Made by a program: the position numbers and the translations under genes
NCBI GenBank assembly: GCA_937958075.1
Contig: CALFFB010000151.1
Coordinates: forward strand, 1-43,210
Length of the DNA stretch: 43,210 bases
Direction: 5' to 3'
From: an uncultured Geobacteraceae bacterium
Lineage (GTDB): Bacteria; Desulfobacterota; Desulfuromonadia; Desulfuromonadales; Geopsychrobacteraceae
The notes under the pieces: generated by a model
Seen by the model: the letters and a program-made list of their open reading frames with translations, nothing else
The model's database searches: none
Told to the model about the DNA's origin: nothing
Part shown: in pieces, positions 26,462 through 38,300 of the stretch
Layout: each line of letters starts with the position of its first letter
Position numbering within the stretch: position 1 is the stretch's first letter

Positions 26462-27325
26462 TCAGCGTTCCGAACCCAGAATGATGGGCAGTTCCTTGGA
26501 CGAGTTGCCGATGACCACAACCTTGGAGTTGTCCGAGGTAGCGATCTCCCGCGTCGCTTCGATACCCTTCCATTGCAGCACTTCCGGGGTCAGGGAGGCG
26601 CGGACCGTCTCGTTGTAATCGCGCAGACCGGTGGCCTCGATACGGCGCCGCTCGGCTTCCTGCTCCTCGCGCTGGAGGCGGAAAATGTAGGCTTCAGCGA
26701 TCTGCTGCTGCTCCAGTTTGGCCTCGATGGCGTTCTGGATCATGGTCGGCAGATCGACCTTGCGGATAATGACATCATCGATCTTGATGTATTTCTGGGT
26801 GACCTGTTCAAGGGACTGGTTGACCACCTTGTGCAGGATCGCCCGCTTGGTGGTGTAGACCTCTTCAGCGTCAAAATCGCCGATAATCGTCCGCAGAGTG
26901 GACTCAACCTCGGGGACAACAATCTTCTGGACATAATCGGGCCCGACATTCTTGTGGAGGACGCCGAGGACATCGTATTCGGGATGGTAGCGCACCGACA
27001 GGCTCAGGTGGATCTTCAGACCTTTCTGGGTCAGCACCTGCATTTCATGGGGGATCTCCTGCACCCGCATGTTGTAGATGTGCATGGTGTCCCACGGTGG
27101 AATGATATGCAAACCTTCGCCGTAGACCCGGTCCGTCACCGTACCGCCCTGCAGCGGCCGGTACAGGGCGCCGGCATGACCGGAATTAATAACGATAAAT
27201 ATCCGTGGCCAGAAGAAAAAAACAATAAAGAGAAGAATCAGCACGATCATGATGATCATGGGGAGATTTTTCCTGATCTGGGTGCGTACGCGCTTCATCC
27301 TGACCGCCTGGATTCTGTTCGGCAT
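26462..27325 (-). CDS. SPFH/prohibitin-family membrane protein
   Basis: 287 residues. One N-terminal membrane helix (MIIMIVLILLFIVFFFW, about 22-39) is followed by an SPFH (band 7) domain (FIVINSGHAGALYRPLQGG, GLHIIPPWDTMHIYNMRVQE, VLTQKGLKIHLSLSVRYHP, YVQKIVVPEVESTLRTIIG) and a coiled-coil Glu/Arg-rich stretch (EEQEAERRRIEATG), typical of prohibitin-like scaffolds. The family forms ring- or cage-like oligomers that organise membrane protein complexes and proteases. I chose the ATG at 27325; a TTG at 27337 and an ATG at 27298 are alternatives. A good sigma-70 promoter lies at 27370-27398. It leads the operon with two binding proteins, a transporter homologue and a methyltransferase. Confidence 0.92.
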   Translation of the reverse strand: MPNRIQAVRMKRVRTQIRKNLPMIIMIVLILLFIVFFFWPRIFIVINSGHAGALYRPLQGGTVTDRVYGEGLHIIPPWDTMHIYNMRVQEIPHEMQVLTQKGLKIHLSLSVRYHPEYDVLGVLHKNVGPDYVQKIVVPEVESTLRTIIGDFDAEEVYTTKRAILHKVVNQSLEQVTQKYIKIDDVIIRKVDLPTMIQNAIEAKLEQQQIAEAYIFRLQREEQEAERRRIEATGLRDYNETVRASLTPEVLQWKGIEATREIATSDNSKVVVIGNSSKELPIILGSER

Positions 27326-27369
27326 AAAAGCCGGCAACTCTTTAAGATACGGGAAAAAATGAACACTCT

Positions 27370-27398
27370 CTTCTACCTCAGCTTTTCCGGCATGTCAA
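27370..27398 (-). promoter_or_regulatory. Sigma-70 promoter of the SPFH operon
   Basis: On the minus strand TTGACA (27393-27398) and TAGAAG (27370-27375) are separated by exactly 17 bp: a perfect -35 and a 4/6 -10. Transcription would start about 35-40 nt before the SPFH ATG. It shows that this operon can be transcribed independently of the biosynthetic genes upstream. No convincing terminator was found between the AsnB stop (27479) and this promoter. Confidence 0.6.
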
Positions 27399-27478
27399 AC
27401 TCAATGCCTGAAGACAAGAGTTTAACCAACTGAAAAAATTATGATTTCACACTCGTATCCGGGCAGAACCTGAACCCG

Positions 27479-29338
27479 CTACAGAGAAAATTCCTCCAGA
27501 AAAATACTGGTGGTCAGCACAATCATCAACAGGTCCGTTTCGAAGGTCTGGTTGATACTGCCGGTACTGCCGATACAGTTGTCCTTCAGCCGCTTGACGG
27601 TATCCCAGTTGAAAATATTGTGGTTCCTGATTCTGGCCTCACCCAGATAGCTTTCGACAAAATCCCGGTTATTGCGCATGAGATAATCACTGCCGGGGGC
27701 GACGAAGGCAAATTTTTCCCGCTCGATAACAGCGTCGGGCACATAGCCTCTGGCCGCCTGCTTCAGCAGATATTTTTCCGTACCGCCCTGAATCATCAGC
27801 GCCGGTGGAATCTCACGAACAGCCTTGATCAGTTCCGTGTCGAGAAAGGGGTAGCGCGCCTCCACCGAATGGGCCATGGCTACCCGATCACCATGATCCG
27901 CCAGCAGGTGATCGGCAATACGCAGTTTGAAATCGATATAGGAACGCTTGTGAAAAGGGTCCCGTCCTTCCAGCTTACTGGTATCGACGGGCGAACGTGC
28001 GGTGCAGTTAAAGGTGTCCAGCCGGGCACTGAGGTCAGGGGAATAGAGCCCCTGTTTCAGCTCGTTGAATCCGTGATAGTCACGTTCGTAATAAAAATGC
28101 CGGTCGTTCCACAGGCCCTCGCGCACATCCTGCTCAAGGATTTCATCCATGTCAGGGAAGGGGTCGGGGGTCCGCAGACGATCAAGGCGATAACCGACAT
28201 AACCGCCGAACAGCTCGTCAGCACCTTCACCACTGAGGACCACCTTGTAGCCGTTGTTGCGGACCATCTCCGACAGGGCCAGGGAACAGGTATTGTAGGA
28301 TTCCTTCAGGGGGGATTCGGCATGGCGCACGGCGGTCACCAGTCGATTGGCCATCTGTTCCCAGTCGAACAGACTGACATGATGATCAACATCCAGCCCC
28401 TTGAGGGCCTGCTGTTGATGCCGCTGCTCGTCGATGGCCTGCTCTACGAAACCGATGGAGAAGCAGCTCCAGCGCTGTTCCGGCCGCAGATGATGAATCA
28501 GGCGGCCGATAAAGGTGGAATCAAGCCCCCCGCTGAGATAGAAGCCGACGGGGACATCGGCGTTCAGGCGCAGGGCGACAGCCTCCTGCAGACGCTCGAT
28601 GAGCAGCTCCCGGTAGTCGTCGGCGCTGCGCACGGAAGAAGAGCTGTCCAGCCGTGGATAATCCAGATCCCAGTAGGCCTCGGTCGTCAGCCGGCCGTCT
28701 GCGACTTTCAGCAGATGCCCCGGTGGCAGCGCGTAAACCCCCTCAAAAAGGGTCTGCGGACTGACCGGACCGGGAAAGGTGAGAATCTGATCAAGCCCCT
28801 TCAGGGCCATGCCGGGGTTGAAACCGGGATACTGCAGCAGAGCCTTGATCTCCGAAGCGAACAGAAGCCGGCCCTGATGCACGCTGTAGTAGAAGGGGCA
28901 GATCCCGACCTGGTCCCGTGCCGCAAGAAAAATCTGCCGTTTGCCGTCATACAGAGCGAAGGCGAACTGACCACGCAGGTATTCGACCAGCCGGTCGCCG
29001 ACCTCCTCATACAGGTGCAGAATGACCTCGACATCACTGCCGGTGGCGAAGGTGTGTCCTTTGGCGATAAGCTCCTCGCGCAGGCGCTGATAATTATAGA
29101 TCTCGCCGTTGCAGATGCAGACCAGCTGCCGGTCTTCACTGTACAGGGGCTGATCCCCCGTCTGCAGGTCAACAATAGCCAGTCGGGTAAAGGCAAAGCA
29201 GACATCCGCACCGACATGGTAGCCGCAGCTGTCCGGCCCGCGATGGTGCAGGCTGCGCGCCATCGCCTCCAGAATCGGGCGGGCTTCACGGGTGTCGGTG
29301 GAAAAATCCAGGGAAAAAAATCCGCTGACGCCACACAT
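27479..29338 (-). CDS. AsnB-type glutamine-dependent amidotransferase of the PKS-NRPS cluster
   Basis: 619 residues. The N-terminal class II glutaminase domain begins MCGVSGFF with the catalytic Cys2, RGPDSCGYH and CNGEIYNY. The C-terminal synthetase domain has the PP-loop SGGLDST (269-275), GEGADELFGGY (about 368-378) and EARYPFLD. Both half-sites look intact, so it should use glutamine and ATP to turn a carboxylate into an amide. It may simply be asparagine synthetase, but its ATG overlaps the TGA of the megasynthase (TGATG), implying strict co-expression and a tailoring or precursor role. AsnB relatives in the oxytetracycline and glutarimide pathways make malonamyl starter units; others amidate peptide carboxyls. 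It appears to be the last gene of the cluster. Confidence 0.93.
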   Translation of the reverse strand: MCGVSGFFSLDFSTDTREARPILEAMARSLHHRGPDSCGYHVGADVCFAFTRLAIVDLQTGDQPLYSEDRQLVCICNGEIYNYQRLREELIAKGHTFATGSDVEVILHLYEEVGDRLVEYLRGQFAFALYDGKRQIFLAARDQVGICPFYYSVHQGRLLFASEIKALLQYPGFNPGMALKGLDQILTFPGPVSPQTLFEGVYALPPGHLLKVADGRLTTEAYWDLDYPRLDSSSSVRSADDYRELLIERLQEAVALRLNADVPVGFYLSGGLDSTFIGRLIHHLRPEQRWSCFSIGFVEQAIDEQRHQQQALKGLDVDHHVSLFDWEQMANRLVTAVRHAESPLKESYNTCSLALSEMVRNNGYKVVLSGEGADELFGGYVGYRLDRLRTPDPFPDMDEILEQDVREGLWNDRHFYYERDYHGFNELKQGLYSPDLSARLDTFNCTARSPVDTSKLEGRDPFHKRSYIDFKLRIADHLLADHGDRVAMAHSVEARYPFLDTELIKAVREIPPALMIQGGTEKYLLKQAARGYVPDAVIEREKFAFVAPGSDYLMRNNRDFVESYLGEARIRNHNIFNWDTVKRLKDNCIGSTGSINQTFETDLLMIVLTTSIFLEEFSL

Positions 29339-32300
29339 CAGAAATCATCCTCTAGGTCATTGATCTGCGCGATCAGGTCACTGGTGTCCAGATCGAGGCG
29401 CAGGCGGCATGCCCGGCTCAAATCGGCAATCGGCGCTGCAGGCGTCCGGCAGCAGTCACGGCACAGATCACTGACGGCTTGAGCCAGTTTTTCTACAGTC
29501 TGTGGCCTGTAGAGCTCCGTGTCGTACTCGATGAATCCATCAAAATCCCGGTCGTCAAAAAACTCGAAATCAAGGTCAAAACGACAGGTTATGGAATCCT
29601 CGTAAAAGGGGGAACAGGTGACACCATCAAGAGTGAACAGGTGCGATGCATTGTTGTGAAACAGAAGCATGATATCGAACAGAGGGTGCTGGTTGAAGGA
29701 TTTCTCCACCTGCAGATCGTCAACCATGCCACCGAAGGGATAGTTCTGATGCTGAAAATCGCGGAGGGTATCCTCGTGCAGCTGTTGTACCAGCTCCTCG
29801 AAAGACTGCTCCGGATCCAGCTCGGAACGCAGCGGGAGCAGATTGAGAAAGTATCCCACCAGGTCCTGGGTTGCCGCCGTGGGGCGCTGCGCAGACGGCA
29901 CCCCGATGGTCAGATCACGGCTGCCGGTGACACTGTGGAGCAGGACCTTGATTACGGCATGCAGAACGGCAAAGGGCGTGGCCTGGACAGCGGTGGCGAG
30001 GTGTCGCACAGAGGCAGCCTGGGGGCTCAGGGTCAGGGGCGTTCTGGCGCCATGTCCGGCACGTCGCTGCGGCCGGGGGCTATCGTGCAGCACCGGCGCC
30101 GGAACAGGCAGGTCACGCAGGCGTTCACGCCAGTAATCCCGCTCCGTCGCCCCGGAGGCGGAACCCAGATAATCCTGCTGGGACCGGGCATAATCCCGGT
30201 AGTGGATGGTCAGGGGCGGTAGGGGGGCATCGCTGCCGGTGGCGACCTGGTGATAATAATGGGAGATATCCCGGGCAAGAACGGCATCAGACCAGCCGTC
30301 ACTGACAATATGATGAAAAATCAGGGACAGGATACTGCGCTGCGCATCCACGACATAGAGGGAGACGCGAAACAAGGGAAGCTGCTCAAGGGCAAAGGGC
30401 TGATGCAACGCGGTGCGGATCTGCTCACGGATGTCGGCCAGGGGGTCCGCCGTGGCGGCCACCGGGCGGATGTCGAGGGTGAAGGGCAGATCATCGACAA
30501 TAACCTGGCGCGGTTCACCCTGAATGGTGATAAAGCGCGTGCGTAACGCCGCGTGGCGTCTGATCGCCCGGCGGAAAGCCTCCTCCAGAAAATCCGTATT
30601 CAGCGGCCCCTCAAGAACAAAGGCACCGACGGTATTGTAGGCCACCGAGTCTTTTTGCACCTGCTGATGCAGCCACAACCCCTTCTGTCCCTCGGACAGA
30701 GGGTCATGGTCCGCCGGGGGATATGGTCTGACATCAAATGCGGGTGCGCCTTCCCTGGCAACCGCCAGATGCGCGGCCAGGAGACGGGGGGTGGGATGCT
30801 GATAAACGGCCTTCAACGCCGGTCGCCACCCCAGCTGCTGCTGGATCAACCCCGCCAGCCTCACCACTTTCAGGCTGTGTCCGCCCCGACTGAAAAAATC
30901 ATCATCGGCGGCGACTGCCGGAAGGTCCAGGGCGCGGGCGAAGAGCCCGGCCATTGTCCGTGTGTCTTCCTCCCTTTCCGGCGATTGCACCTGTGAGCCT
31001 GCCGACGGTAACGGCGTCTGCTCATTTTTTTTGGCGGCAACAGCTGCCGATGCGGCGCCTTGCGTCATCCTGCTGTCGAGGATAGCAGCGGCGATCCCAT
31101 CTTCCTCCGTAGCAAGACATCCCAGATAAAACGACAGCGCCTCGGCCAGCCGGTCGATAGTCTCCACCTTGATCCGGCGGGAATCAAAGGTAAAGGTGAT
31201 CCCGAGGGTTCCGCCATGGGGAAAGACCAGGATCTCCAGGGGGTAGTGGGTATGCTCGAAAAAGCGGATATTGCTGATGAACGCCTCGTCCCGGGGTGGT
31301 GCCTCCGGCGCGGAGAGTAACTTCTTCGCCTCTTCTTCGAGGGGGTAGTTTTCAAAAATGAGCAGATGATCAAAGAGGGGGTTGCCCGTTGACTGCCGCA
31401 GCTGTGCCAGATCAATCTGCTGGTGGCCCGTCGCCGCCAGTACCGTCTCCTGCAGGGCGCGGGCCAGATCGCGCAGGGTCTGCCGCCCCTGGATACGGAA
31501 AGGAACGGGCAGGGAGGTGATAAACAGGCCAACCACCTCATCCATGTTCGCCAGATCTTCCGGTCGGCCGGAAAAGGTGGCTCCTATCAGCCCCTCATGC
31601 TGCCGGCCGTACTCCGCCAGGGTCAGCGCCCAGGCACAGAGAAACAGGCTGTTCAGGGTCACGCCGCAGCGGGCGCAGCAGCCGGCAAGCTGCGCAGTAA
31701 GGTCCGTCGTCAGTTGCAGCTGACGGGATTCACTGGCAAAGGACCCGGTGTCTGCAGTGGCATCGGCCAGCAAAATCGGTGGCGGCGCATCTCTCAGGAC
31801 GTCCTGCCGATAGCCCTCAGTCGCGGCGCTGTCCTGATGTCGGCACCAGGCGATAAAATCAGGAAAATCCGCCTTTTTCCGGGGTAGCCCAGATCCACGC
31901 AGAAAAGCGGCGGCTTCCTTGAGGAGAATGCCGATACTCCAGCCATCCACCAGCAGATGATGAAAAGTCCAGATCAGTTCCCGGCGTGCGGGACCGCACC
32001 GGACCAGCAGCAAGCGCATGAGGGGACTGTGGTCGGTCAGCTGGATCGCCGCGCGTTCGGCCGCGGCCAGCTCATCGAGTTTGGCGGTCAGGGCTTCCGG
32101 GTCCTCTGCGCTTAGGGTCAGTTGCTGAAAGAGGGGGCGCGTTCCTGCGTCAATACGCTGTCGCGGCGCTTCACCGTCAAGAACGACAGTGGCCCTGAGC
32201 ATGGCGTGCCGGCTGCCGAGGGCGTCGACCATCCGGTGCAGTTCATCAGCCCGCACCGGGCCATGCAGGGTGCATCGTGCCTGATTGATGTAGGCGCCTG

Positions 32301-35300
32301 CCAACGGGTCGAGGAGACTGTGAAAGAGCATCCCCTGCTGGGTGGTTGTCAACGGCAGCAGCTGACTGTCAGTGCTGTCCCCTGACGACGTCGCCCCAGC
32401 GGAAGACGGCGTGTCCCCCGCTGGGGACTGCTGCTGCAGCCAGTGGGCCAGGGAACGAACAGTCGGATGGGTGAAAATGTCCCTCACCCTTAAGGACAGG
32501 CCCTGTTCACGCCCCCGGGCGACGATGAGGACCGCCCGGACGGAATCACCGCCGCAGACAAAAAAGTTGTCTTCAGGATCAAGGTCGGGGCGATCCAGCA
32601 CCTCGGCAAAAACCGTCAGCAGAAGAGCTTCCAGTTTATCCGGAAGGGGACTGGCAGGCTCCGGCTCAGCGCCCGCAGTCGCCGCCGCTGACGGTGATGG
32701 CAGGGCCTTCCGGTCGATTTTGCCGCTGGTATTCAGGGGCATCTGCTCCAGACAGGTATAAAAGCCCGGCACCATGTAAGGCGGCAGATTCCTGGCCAGA
32801 TGCCCGCGTAAATCGTCGACGGAAGGCGGTGTCGCCTGCGGCTGCAGCGTATAGTAAGCGGCCAGATCCATCACCTCGCTGCTGTCGGCCGCGGTGATGG
32901 TTGTTACTGCCGCCAGGGCGATGGCCGCATGGGTTGCCAGGCAGTTTTCAATCTCCTGCAGTTCAATGCGGTAGCCGTGGAGCTTGATCTGATCGTCAGA
33001 TCGTCCGAGAAACTCCAGGCAGCCCTCCTCCGTCAGCCGGGCCAGATCACCTGTGGCGTAAATCGTCTGTCGGCTGTCCCAGGGGGGGGTGACAAACTTC
33101 GCGGCCGTCAATTCCGGACGGTTGATATAGCCGCGCCCGACACCGGCACCACCGATAAAAAGCTCACCGACCATTCCCGGTGCTACGGGCTGGCGCAACC
33201 TGTCAAGAAGATAGACCTGTTCATTGAGCAGGGGCGTGCCGATCAGGGGACGGGAGGTACCGTTGATCAGGCGGCTCGTTGACCAGATGGTGGTCTCCGT
33301 CGGCCCGTAGACATTAAAGACATGAAAAGGGCTGTCCTTCAGCCGGGCAAACAGATCATCAGGAAAAGCCTCGCCACCGACAAGCAGGGTGCGCAGACTG
33401 TCGGGAAAGGTGTCCTCACCACACAGCTGCAGGAGCAATTTCAACCGCGAGGGGGTGGTCTGAAAGGCGGTGACCTCATGTTTTCGCATCAATTCCGCCA
33501 GGGGCGCGATATCCAGGTTGTCATCCTCCGTAGCCAGGACAATGCGGGTTCCGGTAAGCAGACAGGAGATGATCTCCAGAACCGAAATATCGAAGGTCAA
33601 GGTTGTCACCGCCAGCAGGGTATCCCGGTCGGTGATCTTGTAGATATGCGGCAGGTTTTCCGTCATGCTGATGACATTGCCGTGGCTGATCATCACCCCT
33701 TTGGGTTTGCCCGTGGAGCCGGATGTGAACATGATGTAGGCCAGATGATGGGGCGCCAGCTCCCCGGGTGGCGTTATCGCTGAGGCGTTCGGCTGCGCTG
33801 CCCCATCTTCGGCGACGATGACCGGCAGGAGACAGTCCTTCACCCACGAATCCGCCGCGTAGGCGCGACTGACAACAACGCCTCTGGCGCCGCTGTCGTC
33901 AAGGATGTCGTTACGTCGCTCGGGGGGGAACTCCATGGACACGGGGACATAGGCCGCACCGGTTTTGAGAATGGCCAGCAGCGCGGCAACGGCATAGGGG
34001 CTGCGCTCCATGAACAAGGCGATACGGTCATCGACAGCAGGTTGCAGCTGGCGGATCAGAGCCGCGGCCAGAGCATCGGAGGTTTCGTCCAGCCAGCGGC
34101 GGGAGTAGTCTGTGCCGCAGCAGACCAGGGCGGTGGACTCCGGTGACCGGGCAACACACTGCCGCCACAACCGGGGGATGGTGGCCTCCTCCGGCCAGGG
34201 CGCCCGGGTCGCGTTGAGCTGCCGCAGCCTCTCCTGCTCAGCGGCCGTGAGCAGATCAAACTGTCGCAACGCCCATTGCGGTTTGTCAACAACAGCCCGC
34301 AACAGCTGTTCCAGGCGGGTGGCCATGAGGCTGAGGGTTTCCCTGGTGAACAAGGTGGTGGCGTATTCAAAGCGACATTGCAACTCATCACCAAGGTCGA
34401 TGACCTCCAGGGTCACGTCGAACATGGCGGTCTGCTTGTTGTAGGGGTAGGGCGCGACAAAGGACTCGCCGAGGCGGACGCCGCGGTCACGTCCGTTTTC
34501 GTAGATAAACATGACATCGAACAGCGGATTGCGGCCGAGATCCCGTGGCAGCTGCAGCTGGCGGATGAGATCATCCAGGGGATAGCGCCCCTGCTCATAG
34601 GCCTCCAGGAAACGTGTCTGCACCCTGTGCACGAGATCGGCAAAAGCGACCTCCGGATCAAGATCGAGGACCAGGGGCAGGGTGTTGGCGAACATCCCCG
34701 CAGCCCCCCTGTCCTCGGCACTGCGGACATCGACGGGGATTCCCACACACAGACGCGATTCACCGCTGCAGCGCTGCAGCAGCACGGCAAAGGCCGCCAG
34801 CAGCAGCGAGAACAGTGAAACATGACCGGCGCGGGCGCTCTGCTTCAGGTGGGCCGTCAAGTCAGGGGCAATCGTAAAGAACAGGTTGTCTCCCAGGTAA
34901 TCCTGAAACTCGGGTCGGGGTCGTCCCCCCTGCAGGTTCAAAGGCGGTACCGGTGGATCGAATTGCTTCAGCCAGAAATCCTGCCTGGCCGGATACTCCG
35001 GACTCCGGCGAAAAGACTCTTCAGCGGCGACAAAATCGGCGTAGCTTCGCGCTTTGGGTTCGGGCAGTTCCCTGCCGTCAAGAAGCAGGCCTAGCTCCTG
35101 CAGAAAGGTGTTGAGGGCCAGACCGTCGGCCACCAGGTGATGGAAATCAAACACCAGCAGGGCGCGATCGTCCTTCAGGGTGAAGAGCCCGGCCCGCAGC
35201 AGCAGATCCTTTTCCAGGTCAAAGGGGCGGACAAAATTATCAACAACAGCATCGATACTCTCCGTATCGATGCTGTTCTGTTCCAGGGTCAGGGTTCGCG

Positions 35301-38300
35301 TTGGCTGGTACTGCTGCAGGGGGTGGCGACGATCCAGGGTGAATGCCGTCGTCAGCACGGGATGGCGCCTGATCAGGGTGTTGATGGCCTTTTCGAGCTG
35401 CTTCGCTGAAGGCGGCGTGTCCAGGACAAAAGCCAGGGGCAGGTTGTAGAGGGTCTTGCATTCACTGAGCTGATCAAAGACATAGAGTCGCTGCTGGGCG
35501 CTTGCCAGGGGGAAGGCGGTATCCGGCGCATGTGAACTTGTTTCTGTTTTTGTCGAATCCGGCTTGAGGGCGAAGGGAAAACCGCCGGCCCGCAGCTCAC
35601 GCACAGACTCCTTGATGGCCGACAGAATCCTGTCCATATCGTCGCGGGTGTGGGCCACGCTTAAAAAACAGATGCGTTTTTCCCAGGTATAGACCCCCCT
35701 GTCCATAAGCAGATAGAAAAACAGATCGATCTCCAGGGGGTTCAGAGACAGGCTGTAACGGCCAAGGCCCTCAAAGCGGAACATGGAGCCGTAATGCACC
35801 AGTTTCAATGGAACCTGCTCCGCCGTGAAGAAGGCGTTGGCCTCCTCGGCCAGATACGACAGCAGGGCGTTGACCCGCTCCTGCAACTGCGGGCCCTCAG
35901 CGGCGATAAAACGCAGACCGGCCCGGGTTGCCGCCAGGGCCAGGGGGTGCTTGAGGTAGGTGCCGCCAAAGAAGGTCACCTCGTCACCGGGATGGCTGTT
36001 GTCACCAAAGTTCCAGCTGCCGCCGTCAATAGCGTCCAGATAGCGTTTGTCACCACAGATCAGACTCAGGGGCAGGCCACCGCCCACCGCCTTGCCATAG
36101 ATGACCATGTCGGCGCGAATATCGAAGAGGTGCTGGGCGCCGCCGGGATGCATGCGGAAACCGGTGATGGTCTCGTCGAATATCAGGGGGATCCCGGCCG
36201 TACGGGTCAGCTCGCGCAGATCCTTGAGAAACGCGACAGGCACCAGGTCGGGCTTGCGACTTTGCACCGGCTCCACCAGCACCGCGGCCAGTTCGTCCCG
36301 GACCTCAGCAATCCTCTCCAGAGCGGCCTCGTCGCCGTAATGCAGAACCAGCACATCGGCAACCATGGCGCCGGGCACCCCGGCCGCCGCGGGGTGGGTC
36401 ACGCCATCCATGTCAACCGCCAGGACACTGTCGTAGGTGCCGTGATAGGAGTTGGCAAAGATGACAATCTTCCGGCGACCGGTGACCGCCCGCGCCAGAC
36501 GCAGGGAGACCATCACCGCTTCCGAGCCGCTGCCACAAAAGGCCACCCGTTCGACCCCCGTCAACTGACAGACGAGATCGGCGATTTCTCCCGCCAGCAG
36601 CGACTGGGGCCCCAGCTCGAAACCGAGACGCAGCTGCTCTTCCACCGCAGCCACAACCTGTGGATGGCGATGGCCGAGGAAACCGACGCCATAGCCCATG
36701 GCGATATCGATATAGTGATTACCGTCAATGTCGGTGAAGTGCGCACCCTGGGACTGACGGGCGATAATGGGGTAGATCAGCTCTTTGATGCTCTGCTTGT
36801 AGCCGAGGGACTTGATCCAGTCGGCCAGTTGCGTGCGATGCTTCTGGGCCTCCTTCTTTGACTTTCCGGTTTTGTCGTTGAAGCGCCGGCTGAAGGCGGC
36901 GATAAAAGCCTTTTGTTCGGGACTGAGGGGATCTTCCTGCAGACGCATGGAACGAAAGCCCGAGCCTGCCGACAGGGGGCAGTCCGGCGGAATCTCCCGG
37001 GTTGCGACAGACGCGGATCCTGTGCCCTGAAGCGCCTGCAGGGTGGTCAGTTGCTGATCGAACACCTGGCGCAGGGTATCGATCTGCTGCTGCATCAGCG
37101 CGCTGACCCCCTTGTCCGTGATCAGTTCATCTCCGGCAACCCCCAGGGAAAACGGCTTCAGGGCCGTATCTGCAACGGGGGCGGCTACAGGTACGGACAC
37201 CTTTTTTTTGAGTTTTTGAGCAATTTTGTCGAGACTGTTGAGTTCTTCATAGAGCTGGGCCAGGGTGATGGACACCTGAAATGTCTTTTCAATCTGTTGC
37301 CGCAACTGCACCAGCATCAGGGAATCGAGACCCAGATCGAGCAGATTGGCGGCCGGGTCGATGTCTGACCGGTCCTTCCAGGTAATGGTGTGCACCAGCT
37401 CGATCAGGGCATCAAGGTTGTCCGATCTTTCATCAGCTGGTGGTGTCCCGGCTGCGGTTGACGCGTGAAGGGGTTGCTGCATGGTACGGAATCCTTCCGG
37501 AAGATAACGGTGGAGCCTGCTCCCCGGAGTTGCGGGCAGGTCGACCAGAGGCTGGGGAAAGGGTTGAAAAACAGCCGGCCAATCGATGGCAAACCCTTTG
37601 AGGTAAAGTTCCTTGAGGCCCTCAAAGGTGACACCCAGGCCGGCTCTGCTGCGTGAGGCTGTCGTCACCAGGGCGAAATCAGCAGCAGCTGTTTGCTGCC
37701 TGATCAGGCTGGTCAGGACAGAGGATGGGCCGATTTCGATAAAGGCATCGATGCCCATCTCCACGGCGGTCTGCAGACAGCGGGAAAAATTGACGGGTTG
37801 GCGTAAATGCTCCTGCCAGTAGCGGGCGCTGAAGGGCTGTTCCTCTCCAAACAGCCTGCCCGTCAGATTGGACAGAACGGGAATACGCGGGGGCGCATAA
37901 GTGAGAGTCCGGCAAAAGGCGTGAAAGGGCTCAAGGGCCGGCTCGATAAAACGGCTGTGGGAGGCAAAATGAATGGCCAGGGGTTTGTGATCGATGCGGC
38001 GCTGACGAAGCTGACAAGCCAGGGCGTCAAGATCCTCGGCGCTGCCGGCAACAACCAGCTGTTCCGGGCTGTTCACCACCGCCAGGTCAATGGCGGGAAA
38101 TTCAGCAAGGAGCACATCAAGGGTTGCTTCATGGCAAAAGACGGTCATCATCCGTCCCTGAACGGGCAGGGAGCTGGTCAGCTCACCCCGCTTGCAGATC
38201 AAATCGACGGTATCGTTCAGACTCATGACCCCGGCCAGACCGGCGGCGATGTATTCCCCCAGGCTGTGGCCGATGAGCAGGTCGGGCCTGACTCCCCAGT

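Noticed and set aside
27426..27478. Terminator after the AsnB gene
   Set aside because: A CGGG/CCCG inverted repeat and a distant T-run are present, but the stem is only 4 bp and the T-run is about 20 nt away.
27620..29482. 620-codon plus-strand open frame opposite the AsnB gene
   Set aside because: It is antisense to a complete, motif-rich AsnB and shows no recognisable domain; it is a by-product of GC-rich codon bias.
35794..36861. 355-codon plus-strand frame opposite the aminotransferase domain
   Set aside because: Antisense to a PLP-enzyme domain with intact motifs; no independent evidence of coding.
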